From JBMNUM01 sp050946275 (GTDB taxonomy: Bacteria > Actinomycetota > Coriobacteriia > Coriobacteriales > CADBOM01), in NCBI GenBank assembly GCA_050946275.1, contig JBMNUM010000008.1, positions 1 through 64,000 on the forward strand: a DNA stretch of 64,000 nt, in the 5' to 3' direction. The stretch's first letter is position 1. The number at the start of each line of letters is the position of its first letter. The notes under the pieces were generated by a model. It did not search any database. It was not told where the DNA came from and worked only from the letters and a program-made list of their open reading frames with translations. Made by a program: the position numbers and the translations under genes. Below, piece by piece: positions 24,176-32,281 of this stretch.

Positions 24176-26212
24176 CTACAGCAACGCAGACGCCATACTC
24201 TCCTCGAGACGCGATGCCTCGCGCACGAGACGCTTGAATATGCGAGCCGCCTCGGGGCAGGTGCGCCAGAGCAGCTCCGGATGCCATTGGACGCCGAGCA
24301 CGAACGTGGGACCCGTCGACTCGATGGCCTCGATGGTTCCATCGTGCGCGACCGCGGAAACCCGAAGCGAGTCTCCGAGCTCGTCGACGCACTGGTGATG
24401 CATCGAGTTGACCTCGAGCTCATCGGACTCGACGATGCCACGAAGAATGCTCTTCCCCTCCACCGACACCGAATGCGTGGCGCGGTTGAAAGGCCTCTCC
24501 TGCATGTGGACAATCTCGGACTCTGGGTTGGCAGTGCGTATGTGCTGGTGGAGTGTGCCACCGCAGGCAACGTTGATCATCTGCATGCCGCGGCAGATTC
24601 CCAGAAGCGGTTTGCCAGATTCGATGATTGCCGGAATGAGCGTCGACTCCATCTCGTCGCGCCCGTGGACGGGACGGTTGAGGTGCGCTTCTCGCTCCTT
24701 GCCGTAGACGGAGGGATAAATATCGTGCCCGCCAGGAACGACGAAGCCGTCGCTCGTCTCGATGATGCGCTTGTACAGGGCCGGATCTCCCGTGTGGGGG
24801 AGCACGAAGGGGAATCCTCCCGCGGCGATGACGGCGCTCATGTACCCTTCGGTGGTCGAGACGTCTCCGAATTCGAAGTCGTAGCGGGGAAGAATGCCTA
24901 TGCGGGGCACGAAGCCTCGCGACCCGGAGTCGGTGCCCGCAGGAGTGCAGTGCTCTGCCGCACGCTCCTCGCTCGCCTTCCAAACCCCCGCGAGTGTGAA
25001 ACGGTGGCCAACCATCGTCTGCAAGGGCTCGAGGTAGTCGTTTTCCTCTCGCGTCGCCGAGCCAGAAGCGAGAAGCAGCAACTCATCGGCCCAGAAATGC
25101 GCTGGCCGGCCATACACCCTCCCCTGGTACCCGTCGGCAAAGAGGGATTTCTTCGCGGAGTCGACATCGGGGTGGCCGATGCCCTCGAGCAGCTCCTCGA
25201 GCACGCGAAGATTCCGCTCGTCGTAGAAGAGATTCTTGATGAGAGCCGTGTAGGCAATTGAGTATTCGAACGGCATTGCGTCTGCCGGGCGAATCTCGAC
25301 GAAGCTCTTCAGGCGCACATCTGGCCACACCATGGAAAGAGCATGCTCGATGTCGCGTTTGGTCATGCGGCGATTCGCGTAAAGATCGTCAAACGTGGAA
25401 TCGCCAGCGGAAATCCAGCCGTCATCGCCTGGTATGAGAATCGCCTGACGTGAAAGGACGTAGTCTGCGTAGTCGGCAAATGTGAAGTCGGGGCGCATGA
25501 TGCCCGGCACGGTTCCCACGCGGTCGGGATGCATGTGCGACCAGATGTACGTTCGAACGAGCTGATGCTTGCGCGGCTCGCCCTCGAACACCGGAGCGTT
25601 GTCTGTGATGAGCGCGAGGATCGGCGCGATAGCCGAGGAGATGCGGAGCTTGCGCATGGCATCGCGCTCGTTCGCAAAGTCGATCGATACCTGCAGCGAA
25701 GCGCTGCCCCGCATCATGCACTGCCCGTATGGCGACTGTTTGCCGAGAAACTCGTTCATGCGCTCGTAGCGGAACTTGGGTATTATTTCGAGATCATCAG
25801 ATTTATCAACGGGGTTGTAGCCGGTCAGGGGCGCATAGAGACCGAACTCCTCGAGCACGGCCTCGAGCCTGCGGCGAAAAACGAGATAAGTGAGCTCGAT
25901 CTCGGGAATGGTATCGTAGGGCCCGGCCGAAATCTCGAGCTGGGCAGCGGGTTCGAGGGTAATTACCTCGCCTGGGCGCGAGAGCCCGATGAGGTTGCCG
26001 TCGTCGAGGATCTGCTCGTCGTAGTGCTCCGACAAGCGCATGAGGACATCGCAGACTCCGCCGGGCTCGTCATATGTGGCCGTCTTTCCCGTGTGCTTGT
26101 GCACGAGACTGTGCTCGAGCTCGAAACCAAGGCGCCGCGTTTGCTTGGACCCAGCCTCGAAGAACTCAACCATCGAGCGTCGGTTCGCCTCATGATAATC
26201 GGTGATGCCCAT
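24176..26212 (-). CDS. Fusion of glutamate-cysteine ligase-like domain and class I glutamine amidotransferase-like (C26) hydrolase domain
   Basis: 678 residues. Residues about 25-420 resemble the GCS2/EgtA-type glutamate-cysteine ligase fold: LGFELEHSLV, PAAQLEISAGP, SASLQVSIDFANERDAM, KSFVEIRPADAMP. Residues about 437-678 are a peptidase C26/PuuD-like amidotransferase fold with nucleophile Cys540 in GICRGMQM, His644 and Glu646 in GVQWHPE, and the oxyanion strand VVPGGHDI. One half makes gamma-glutamyl bonds and the other belongs to a family that breaks them. ATG is chosen with AGGGG upstream. No frame break is visible at the junction. The product and the order of reactions are unknown. Confidence 0.88.
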   Translation of the reverse strand: MGITDYHEANRRSMVEFFEAGSKQTRRLGFELEHSLVHKHTGKTATYDEPGGVCDVLMRLSEHYDEQILDDGNLIGLSRPGEVITLEPAAQLEISAGPYDTIPEIELTYLVFRRRLEAVLEEFGLYAPLTGYNPVDKSDDLEIIPKFRYERMNEFLGKQSPYGQCMMRGSASLQVSIDFANERDAMRKLRISSAIAPILALITDNAPVFEGEPRKHQLVRTYIWSHMHPDRVGTVPGIMRPDFTFADYADYVLSRQAILIPGDDGWISAGDSTFDDLYANRRMTKRDIEHALSMVWPDVRLKSFVEIRPADAMPFEYSIAYTALIKNLFYDERNLRVLEELLEGIGHPDVDSAKKSLFADGYQGRVYGRPAHFWADELLLLASGSATREENDYLEPLQTMVGHRFTLAGVWKASEERAAEHCTPAGTDSGSRGFVPRIGILPRYDFEFGDVSTTEGYMSAVIAAGGFPFVLPHTGDPALYKRIIETSDGFVVPGGHDIYPSVYGKEREAHLNRPVHGRDEMESTLIPAIIESGKPLLGICRGMQMINVACGGTLHQHIRTANPESEIVHMQERPFNRATHSVSVEGKSILRGIVESDELEVNSMHHQCVDELGDSLRVSAVAHDGTIEAIESTGPTFVLGVQWHPELLWRTCPEAARIFKRLVREASRLEESMASALL

Positions 26213-26388
26213 CGTGTCCCCTGTTTCGCAATCCCAAACCTCTTTAATTGTTTTCCTATTGAATTGGTAGGTTAATTGACGAGACGCTTTCTTTCCATGG
26301 TGCGGATGTAAATGGCTGGAATCATCATGCGGGAGGTTGGTCCACGGCGAGGCGGATGGGTCACGCGGGAAGGATAGGAGCATGCAAA

Positions 26389-26418
26389 GCGGGCCGGAAG
26401 CTCTTGCCTCCGGCCCGC
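26389..26418 (-). terminator. Terminator of tRNA-Val
   Basis: GCGGGCCGGA pairs with TCCGGCCCGC, followed on the minus strand by TTTGC. It lies 9 nt past the tRNA 3' end. Confidence 0.75.
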
Positions 26419-26426
26419 GTTCTTCA

Positions 26427-26502
26427 TGGTGGGCGTTACAAGATTTGAACTTGTGACCTCTTCCGTGTCAGGGAAGCGCTCATCCCCCTGAGCTAAACGC
26501 CC
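26427..26502 (-). tRNA. tRNA-Val (anticodon GAC)
   Basis: A complete cloverleaf with GGGCGTT/AACGCCC acceptor stem, anticodon loop CTGACAC (GAC), T-loop TTCAAAT and encoded CCA. Confidence 0.95.
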
Positions 26503-26532
26503 TTGTTGCAACAACTCGCGTCGCGAACCGTT

Positions 26533-26560
26533 AGTTTAGCAGACTCGGCACCCTTGTCAA
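26533..26560 (-). promoter_or_regulatory. Promoter of tRNA-Val
   Basis: On the minus strand TTGACA (26560-26555) is separated by 16 bp from TAAACT (26538-26533), about 30 nt upstream of the tRNA. This is a strong match to the vegetative sigma consensus. Confidence 0.75.
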
Positions 26561-26796
26561 AAGAGCAGGCACGTGTGGACGATGAACGGCGCGTGGAGGT
26601 CCGATAGCGCATTCGGAAGCGCACGGCGATGTTGTCCGGGGGAGGTTCTCCGGCCATACTGCCGGGTCTCGGGAACAGGCGCCGCGCCTTCCGGCGGAAC
26701 CCCGGATTCCCGGCGAGTCGCCCTGGAACATGGGCCGACCCGGTGCAATGAGCCGGGATGATTTCGTGACAATTTTCGCCGTGAACGGTTTTACAC

Positions 26797-26824
26797 TTGC
26801 GCTCTCGAATTTGCTTGCTAAAAT
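26797..26824 (+). promoter_or_regulatory. Promoter of tRNA-Gly/tRNA-Cys
   Basis: TTGCGC (26797-26802), 16-bp spacer, TAAAAT (26819-26824), with the tRNA starting 10 nt later. The -35 is partial. Confidence 0.5.
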
Positions 26825-26834
26825 AGGTTCCTGC

Positions 26835-26910
26835 GCGGACATGGCTCAGTTGGTAGAGCATCACCTTGCCAAGGTGAGGGTCGCGGGTTCGAGTCCCGTT
26901 GTCCGCTCCA
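26835..26910 (+). tRNA. tRNA-Gly (anticodon GCC)
   Basis: Acceptor stem GCGGACA/TGTCCGC, anticodon loop TTGCCAA, T-arm GGGTTCGAGTCCC, encoded CCA. Confidence 0.97.
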
Positions 26911-26920
26911 TTGCAAAACG

Positions 26921-26944
26921 AGCGCCCCTTCTTGGGGCGCTTTT
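26921..26944 (+). terminator. Terminator after tRNA-Gly
   Basis: AGCGCCCC / GGGGCGCT stem with a 5-nt loop, then TTTT. It lies between tRNA-Gly and tRNA-Cys, so part of the transcripts may end here. Confidence 0.75.
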
Positions 26945-26949
26945 GGAAT

Positions 26950-27023
26950 GGCGACGTGGCCAAGTGGTAAGGCAGAGGCCTGCAAAGCCTTCATCACCGG
27001 TTCGAATCCGGTCGTCGCCTCCA
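26950..27023 (+). tRNA. tRNA-Cys (anticodon GCA)
   Basis: Acceptor stem GGCGACG/CGTCGCC, anticodon loop CTGCAAA, T-arm CCGGTTCGAATCCGG, encoded CCA. Confidence 0.97.
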
Positions 27024-27033
27024 TCGAACGCAG

Positions 27034-27064
27034 AAGCGCCCGGGTTTCCCCGGGCGCTTTTTTG
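27034..27064 (+). terminator. Terminator after tRNA-Cys
   Basis: An 11-bp stem AAGCGCCCGGG / CCCGGGCGCTT with loop TTTC, followed by a T-run. Confidence 0.9.
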
Positions 27065-27126
27065 TCACTCGCATCATCCAGCTGCCAACTGTCACGTTTG
27101 TCACCGGACGACTTTCGTGACAGGCG

Positions 27127-28092
27127 CTATCCCATCAGCTCGAGCACCTTCGCCACGATGCCGTCCTTGTCCATCTTGTAGTAATGGTAGACCGCGTCGG
27201 GGGCGCCAAGCACCGCGAACTCATCGGGCAGGCCGATGCGCGCGAACTTGGGATGATACCCGCTCTCGAGCAGGAACTCGGCCACGGCGCTGCCGAGGCC
27301 GCCGTTGATGGACGCCTCCTCCACCGTGATGATGCACGAGGTCTCCTGCGCGCATTTGGCGATCATGTCGGTGTCGAGCGGCTTGACCGTGTGCATGTCG
27401 ATCACGCGCGCGCTGATGCCCTTCTCCGCCAGCTCCTTGGAGGCCAGCATCGCGTCGTACACCGGCGATCTCGTGGCGATGATCGTCACGTCGTTACCGG
27501 GAACCGTCTCGATCGCCTTGCCGAACTCCAGCTCGTAATCGTTGTTGGCGTAGACGTTGGGCGAGCCGCCCCTGTTGATGCGGATGATCATCGGACCCTC
27601 GAAGTCGAGCGATTGCCGGATCATCTTGACGCACTGCCCGGCATCGGCGGGAACCACGATCGTGAGATTGGGAATCGCGCGATACAGGGCGAGGTCGGCG
27701 ATGGTGTTATGCGTGGGGCCTCCGCCCGAGGTGACGCCGGCATGCGTTCCGATGAGGCGCACGTTCACATCGTTGTAGGCGATGTCCGTGTGAATCTGGT
27801 CGGCTGCACGCAGCGGCAGGAACGGACCGAAGACCTGCGAGTACACGACGTTGCCCGCAAGCGCGAGCCCGCACGAGACGCCCACCTGGTTGGGCTCGGC
27901 GATGCCGAGGTTGAAGCAGCGCTCGGGATACTTCGCGCACATCTTGCCGGCAGCGGTCGACGCCGCAACGTTGTCGGTGTACGTGAAGACGAAGTCGAGG
28001 CCCTCGTCAGCCATCCGCAGGAGCTCCTCGCCATAGGCCTCACGGGCGCTAGAGAGCAGCTGATCGAAGTTCATGGTGGTTTCGACTGCCAT
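27127..28092 (-). CDS. Transketolase, C-terminal subunit
   Basis: 321 residues carrying the pyrimidine-binding and C-terminal domains of transketolase. Features include GLDFVFTYTDNVAASTAAG, the thiamine-activating Glu in CFNLGIAEPNQVGVS, THAGVTSGGGPTHNTIADLA and the C-terminal IITVEEASINGGLGSAVAEFL. It pairs with the upstream gene to make one two-chain transketolase of the pentose phosphate pathway. The start overlaps the N-subunit stop by one base (TAATG). Confidence 0.93.
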   Translation of the reverse strand: MAVETTMNFDQLLSSAREAYGEELLRMADEGLDFVFTYTDNVAASTAAGKMCAKYPERCFNLGIAEPNQVGVSCGLALAGNVVYSQVFGPFLPLRAADQIHTDIAYNDVNVRLIGTHAGVTSGGGPTHNTIADLALYRAIPNLTIVVPADAGQCVKMIRQSLDFEGPMIIRINRGGSPNVYANNDYELEFGKAIETVPGNDVTIIATRSPVYDAMLASKELAEKGISARVIDMHTVKPLDTDMIAKCAQETSCIITVEEASINGGLGSAVAEFLLESGYHPKFARIGLPDEFAVLGAPDAVYHYYKMDKDGIVAKVLELMG

Positions 28093-28982
28093 TATCGCTC
28101 ACCCCTCTCCTCGGCAATCTGGGCGCGCTTCCGGTCGAGCGACGCGAGCGCTTCCTCCAGCTGTTCGATGGCCAGTGCGCCACCGTGCCATTTGTTGTTG
28201 TTCTCCATGAAGTCCACGCCGAAACCCTTGGTCGTGTGCATGATGATTGCAGTGGGGGCGCGACGGACGGTGTAGTCCGGTTCGGGGAGCTTCTCGAGCG
28301 TGCGGCACACCGACTCCATGTCGTTGCCGTCGCATTCCAGCACGTCGAACCCGAAAGCTCTGAGCTTTTCATCGAGCGGATCGATGTTCATCACGTCTTT
28401 GGTGAAACCGGTCATGCTGAGCTCGTTCTTGTCGATTATCAGCGTGAGGTTGCCCAGCTGGTAGTGGGCGGCCGCCATCATCGCCTCCCAGTTGGTGCCC
28501 TCATCGAGCTCGCCATCGCCCGTCAGGACGAAGATGCGGTAGTTCTTCTCCTTCTTGCGGGCTCCCAGCGCATAACCGACCGAGATGGGGAGGCCGTGAC
28601 CAAGAGAACCGGCCGAGACCTCGATGAAGGGCACGTACTTGCGGTTGGAATTCTGTCCGAACTGCGATTTGTCCAGGCACTCGAAGTGGTCGACGATGTA
28701 GTCGACGGTGTATGCCCCCTTATCCGCGCAGATCATGTACAGCACCTCGCTGCAATGGCCCTTGGAGAGAATGAAGCGGTCGCGATCCTCCCATTTGGGA
28801 TTGGAGAAGTCGTAGTTCAGATAGCGGTAGTAGAGCGCTGTCGCCATATCTATGATCGACATCTCACCACCAAGATGACTCATGTTGATGCGGGTCGAGA
28901 ACTTCAGGAGGTCGGCGCGAATCTTGAACGCCTTGTCTATAAGCTCGTTGATTCCCGCGGCATCAATGGGTTGTTTCATCAT
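28092..28982 (-). CDS. Transketolase, N-terminal subunit
   Basis: 296 residues, the thiamine diphosphate-binding half. Motifs are SHLGGEMSIID, FILSKGHCSEVLYM, SAGSLGHGLPISVGYALGA and the GDGELDEGTNWEAMMAAAH ThDP/metal motif ending in IIDKNE. The paired ATG codons at 28982/28979 follow AGGGGAG; the upstream extension of the frame has no support. The split arrangement is common in anaerobic Gram-positives and archaea. Confidence 0.94.
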   Translation of the reverse strand: MMKQPIDAAGINELIDKAFKIRADLLKFSTRINMSHLGGEMSIIDMATALYYRYLNYDFSNPKWEDRDRFILSKGHCSEVLYMICADKGAYTVDYIVDHFECLDKSQFGQNSNRKYVPFIEVSAGSLGHGLPISVGYALGARKKEKNYRIFVLTGDGELDEGTNWEAMMAAAHYQLGNLTLIIDKNELSMTGFTKDVMNIDPLDEKLRAFGFDVLECDGNDMESVCRTLEKLPEPDYTVRRAPTAIIMHTTKGFGVDFMENNNKWHGGALAIEQLEEALASLDRKRAQIAEERGER

Positions 28983-29128
28983 GCTCCCCTGTCGCCGTGA
29001 ACGGATATAACGGGTCAAAACCCGCAAAACCCATTGTAGAACAGGGAAACAGGGAATGGACGCTCAAGGGTTTTTCCAAGTGAAACGATGCAATCGCGGC
29101 GTCGTTCCTTGCAGACCGCTCGTCATGG

Positions 29129-29231
29129 CAACTTTGTTCGGGAATGTATGGATTGGACATACATTACCGAACGAAGTTGTCAGATTAACTTCCAATTGCC
29201 CGAAATCCCTATTCATTTCCGAACAAAGTTG
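29129..29231. repeat. CAACTTTGTTCGG inverted/direct repeat cluster
   Basis: CAACTTTGTTCGGGAATGTA (29129 on) and its inverted partner (29158-29179) match at 20 of 22 positions with a 7-nt spacer. The inner part CATTNCCGAACNAAGTTG recurs in direct orientation at 29214-29231 (16 of 18 identical). It could be a recombinase or regulator binding array, or a decayed hairpin. Confidence 0.6.
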
Positions 29232-29244
29232 ACAAAACCCTGCC

Positions 29245-29332
29245 GGGTTCAAATCCCTCCACCGACACCATTAAAAAAGCGCCCTTTTGGGCGCTTCTCT
29301 TTTTAATGGTGTCGGTGGAGGGATTTGAACCC
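29245..29332. repeat. 33-bp inverted duplication of the tRNA-Leu 3' end
   Basis: 29245-29277 is the exact reverse complement of 29300-29332, which is the T-arm, acceptor 3' half and CCA of tRNA-Leu plus 7 nt downstream. The 22 nt between them hold the terminator AGCGCCC/GGGCGCT. The left copy lacks the rest of a tRNA. Confidence 0.9.
29278..29304. terminator. Terminator of tRNA-Leu
   Basis: AGCGCCC, TTTT loop, GGGCGCT, with A-runs left and T-runs right, so it can work on both strands. Confidence 0.8.
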
Positions 29333-29392
29333 TCACGTCCTTGCGGACACTAGCCCCTCAAGCTAGCGCGTCTGCCGTTCCGCCACACCGAC
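29307..29392 (-). tRNA. tRNA-Leu (anticodon GAG)
   Basis: A class II tRNA of 86 nt: acceptor GTCGGTG/CACCGAC, anticodon loop TTGAGGG (GAG), long variable arm TGTCCGCAAGGACG, T-arm and encoded CCA. It lies 48 nt after secG on the same strand, a common arrangement, and may be co-transcribed. Confidence 0.96.
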
Positions 29393-29440
29393 ATGTATGT
29401 TTCTCGCCCCTCGGGCGAACGCTAAAGCATGTTAACACAA

Positions 29441-29677
29441 CTAATGCGGATATATCACCATCATCAGGAAAATCATCGCGAAGAATACGATTGCAAGGAT
29501 AACGGTAATCCTGTCGAGGTTTTTCTCGACGATGGTGGTGCCCATGTTGCCGGAAAGAGAGCTCGCGAGAATATCGCTGATGCCCGTTCCCTTACCGGAA
29601 TGAAGCATGATCATCACGACAAGGCCAACACCGGAGATGGCCCAGAGAATAATTGCGATAACAAGCAGCGGACTCAA
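29441..29677 (-). CDS. secG: Preprotein translocase subunit SecG
   Basis: 78 residues, two membrane helices (about 3-23 and 53-73) around the conserved loop MIMLHSGKGTGISDILASSL. Part of the SecYEG channel. The start is TTG with AGGAG 6 nt upstream. It follows the glycolytic operon, as in many Gram-positives. Confidence 0.96.
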   Translation of the reverse strand: MSPLLVIAIILWAISGVGLVVMIMLHSGKGTGISDILASSLSGNMGTTIVEKNLDRITVILAIVFFAMIFLMMVIYPH

Positions 29678-29884
29678 AACTAACTCCTCTAGCTAAACAT
29701 CAAATCAGGGCAACCGCGATTGCCCGTGGAATCGTTAGTATATGCCCCACCCCATCGGCAGGCAAGGGGAGCACTTCGCCAAGAGCCTGACAGCGCACGC
29801 CAATGGCAATTATCCTTGCCCGAAACGCATCTCGAGGCATTGCCTCGAGGGGCCGGATGCAGCGGTCGTTGCCGACCCATACGC

Positions 29885-31447
29885 TTACGCGAGCAGCGAA
29901 CGACCGGTCCATTCCTCGGGGACATCATCGATATCGGCGAGGTCGAAGAGCGTCGGGGCAACGTCTGCCAGGCGCCCCTCCCCCTCGACGAACGAGATCT
30001 CGCGCCCGCTGCCGCTCGCGTCGATGGCGATCAGCGGCACGGGTGCCGTCGTGTGCGCCGTATGCGGAGCGCCGTCGTCGGTCACCATCTTGTCGCAGTT
30101 GCCATGGTCGGCAATCACCAGGCCGACGCCGCCGAGCTCCTCGAGCGTGCCGATGAGCCTCACGAGGCAGGCGTCCACGGTCTCGACGGCCTTTACCGCC
30201 GCGGGGATTACGCCCGTGTGGCCGACCATGTCGCAGTTCGCGTAGTTGACGATGTAGAATTCGGCCTCTCCGGCGCGCATGGCCTCGATCAGCGTATCCG
30301 TGACCTCGACCGCGCTCATCTCGGGCTGCAGGTCGTAAGTCGCCACCTTCGGACTCGGAATGAGGACGCGTCGCTCCCCCTCCTTCGCCTCCTCGACGCC
30401 GCCGTTGAGGAAGAACGTCACATGCGCGTACTTCTCCGTCTCGGCGATGTGGAACTGGCGCATTCCCATCTCGGCGATCTTGTCGGCGAGCACCATGGGC
30501 GGAATCGTCTTCGGGAAGGCCACGGGGAGGTCGAACGTCTCGTCGTAGCCGGTCATGCACACGTAATCGACCTTCGGGGCGCGCACACGATCGAACTGCG
30601 CGAAGTCCTCCTGCGTGAACGCGCGCGTCATCTCGCGGGCGCGGTCGGGGCGGAAGTTGAAGAACATCACACCGTCGCCGTCGATCACGCCGCGCCGGTT
30701 CAGGCACACGGGCTCGAGGAACTCGTCCGTTATGCCGTCGGCATACGAGTACGCGACGATATCCGAGGCGGGCAGGTTGCCGACGAAGCGGACCGTATCG
30801 GGCTCGGGAACCACGATCACATCCCAGGCCCGCTTGACACGATCCCAGCGGTTATCGCGGTCCATCGCGTAGTAGCGACCGCCGATCGAGGCGATCTGCA
30901 CGGTGTTGCCGGCGCGCTTCGACACCTCCGCCGCGAAGTCCTGCAGCTCCGTGACGAAACCAAGGCCGCTCGTGGGCGACACATCCCTGCCGTCGAGGAA
31001 CGGATGCACGTAGATCTCGCGCACGCCGCGGTCGGCGGCCATGTCGATGATCGCCTGGAGATGGGTGAACTCGCTATGCACCCCACCGTCGGAGAGCAGC
31101 CCGAGCAGATGCAGGGCTCCCCCGGTCTCGGCGAGCCTGGAGAATTGCGCGACGAGCACCTCGTTCTCGAAGAACGAGCCGTCGGCAATCGCGTTGTTGA
31201 TCTTCGAGAGGTCCTGGTAGACGATGCGACCCGACCCGATGTTGAGGTGGCCGACCTCGGAGTTGCCCATCTGTCCCGCGGGCAGACCGACGTCCTCACC
31301 CGAGGCCTCGATCTTCCGCATGGGATAGCGCTCGCCCGACAGCAGGCTGTCGAGGTACGGACTGTTCGCCAGGGATACTGCGTTGATGTCGCTCGGCTCA
31401 TCGAGGCCGAGCCCATCGAGGATCGTCAGCAGCACAGGAGTCTTCAT
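29885..31447 (-). CDS. gpmI: Phosphoglycerate mutase, 2,3-bisphosphoglycerate-independent
   Basis: 520 residues of the alkaline-phosphatase-like, metal-dependent family that converts 3- to 2-phosphoglycerate. Motifs include the start LLTILDGLGL, the catalytic serine region QMGNSEVGHLNIGSGR, HPFLDGRDVSP, and the metal sites CDMVGHTGV and VIADHGNCDKM. ATG at 31447 follows GGTGGGA. It lies 9 nt from the tpiA stop. Confidence 0.97.
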   Translation of the reverse strand: MKTPVLLTILDGLGLDEPSDINAVSLANSPYLDSLLSGERYPMRKIEASGEDVGLPAGQMGNSEVGHLNIGSGRIVYQDLSKINNAIADGSFFENEVLVAQFSRLAETGGALHLLGLLSDGGVHSEFTHLQAIIDMAADRGVREIYVHPFLDGRDVSPTSGLGFVTELQDFAAEVSKRAGNTVQIASIGGRYYAMDRDNRWDRVKRAWDVIVVPEPDTVRFVGNLPASDIVAYSYADGITDEFLEPVCLNRRGVIDGDGVMFFNFRPDRAREMTRAFTQEDFAQFDRVRAPKVDYVCMTGYDETFDLPVAFPKTIPPMVLADKIAEMGMRQFHIAETEKYAHVTFFLNGGVEEAKEGERRVLIPSPKVATYDLQPEMSAVEVTDTLIEAMRAGEAEFYIVNYANCDMVGHTGVIPAAVKAVETVDACLVRLIGTLEELGGVGLVIADHGNCDKMVTDDGAPHTAHTTAPVPLIAIDASGSGREISFVEGEGRLADVAPTLFDLADIDDVPEEWTGRSLLA

Positions 31448-31456
31448 GGTTCCCAC

Positions 31457-32254
31457 CTAACCTTGCTTGACCTTGATGTTCTCGCATGCCTTGATGATCT
31501 CGACGAACTTGGAGGCGTCGAGCGACGCTCCGCCGATGAGGCCGCCGTCTATGTTGGGCATGGCGAGGAAGAACTCGGCGTTCTCGGGTTTCATCGAGCC
31601 GCCGTACAGAATGCGAATTCGCTGCGCCACGTCATCACCGAAAAGCTCTGCGACGAGCGAGCGGATGGCTCCGCAGATTGCGTCCGCTCCCTCGGGCGTG
31701 GGGACAACGCCGGTCCCGATGGCCCAAATCGGCTCGTATGCGATGACGATCGTGGCGGCCTGCTCGGCGGTCAGCCCATCGAGGGCGGCGCGAATCTGCG
31801 CGGTCACGAATTCCTCGGAACCGCCGGCCTCGTTGACCTCGGCGCTCTCGCCACAGCAGATGATCGGCGTTATGCGATGGGCAAGGAGGAGCTTCGCCTT
31901 GGCGTTGACGAGCTCGTCCGTCTCGCCGTTTGCCTCGCGTCGCTCGGAATGACCGATGATGCAATATGAGCACTGCAGCTCTCGCAGCATCTCGACAGAC
32001 ACCTCGCCCGTGCAGGCGGCCTTGCCCTCGGGCAGGGTCTCATGCACGTTCTGCGCGCCGAGCTTTGCCTGAGAGCCGTCGAACTCGATCACGTTGTCGA
32101 CGGCTTTGAGCGCCGTGAACGGCGGGCACATCACGATGTCGATGTTCTTGTAGAGACCGTGGGTGCTATCGGAAACCGCCTGGGCGAGCTTTACGGCGCC
32201 CGCCCAGGTCATGTTCATCTTCCAATTGCCCGCAATGACAGGACGACGTTGCAT
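31457..32254 (-). CDS. tpiA: Triose-phosphate isomerase
   Basis: 265 residues. The family motifs are all present: GNWKMN at the start, the catalytic His in CIIGHSERR, the Glu loop AYEPIWAIGTG and LYGGSMKPEN. Interconverts dihydroxyacetone phosphate and glyceraldehyde 3-phosphate. It is in the gap-pgk-tpiA-gpmI run. Confidence 0.98.
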   Translation of the reverse strand: MQRRPVIAGNWKMNMTWAGAVKLAQAVSDSTHGLYKNIDIVMCPPFTALKAVDNVIEFDGSQAKLGAQNVHETLPEGKAACTGEVSVEMLRELQCSYCIIGHSERREANGETDELVNAKAKLLLAHRITPIICCGESAEVNEAGGSEEFVTAQIRAALDGLTAEQAATIVIAYEPIWAIGTGVVPTPEGADAICGAIRSLVAELFGDDVAQRIRILYGGSMKPENAEFFLAMPNIDGGLIGGASLDASKFVEIIKACENIKVKQG

Positions 32255-32281
32255 GTCGCTCGCTCCTTGTCCCTTGAGGTT

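Larger units (their letters stand above)
26503..26834. other. 332-nt intergenic region between divergent tRNA genes
   Basis: It holds the promoters of tRNA-Val (minus) and tRNA-Gly (plus). The middle (about 26630-26760) is very GC-rich with several short inverted repeats. No credible gene is seen; open frames here continue into tRNA sequence. Confidence 0.6.
28983..29306. other. 324-nt intergenic region with inverted repeats and a tRNA-Leu 3' fragment
   Basis: It has an imperfect 22-bp inverted repeat at 29129-29150 / 29158-29179, a third copy of its core at 29214-29231, and an inverted copy of the tRNA-Leu 3' end at 29245-29270. No Shine-Dalgarno-preceded frame was found. The promoter of the transketolase genes should lie in the right part of its first 150 nt. 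Confidence 0.6.

Noticed and set aside
26493..27024. Open frames across the tRNA cluster
   Set aside because: They read through tRNA genes, for example a peptide like NGTRTRDPHLGKV that is a common false call from tRNA sequence.
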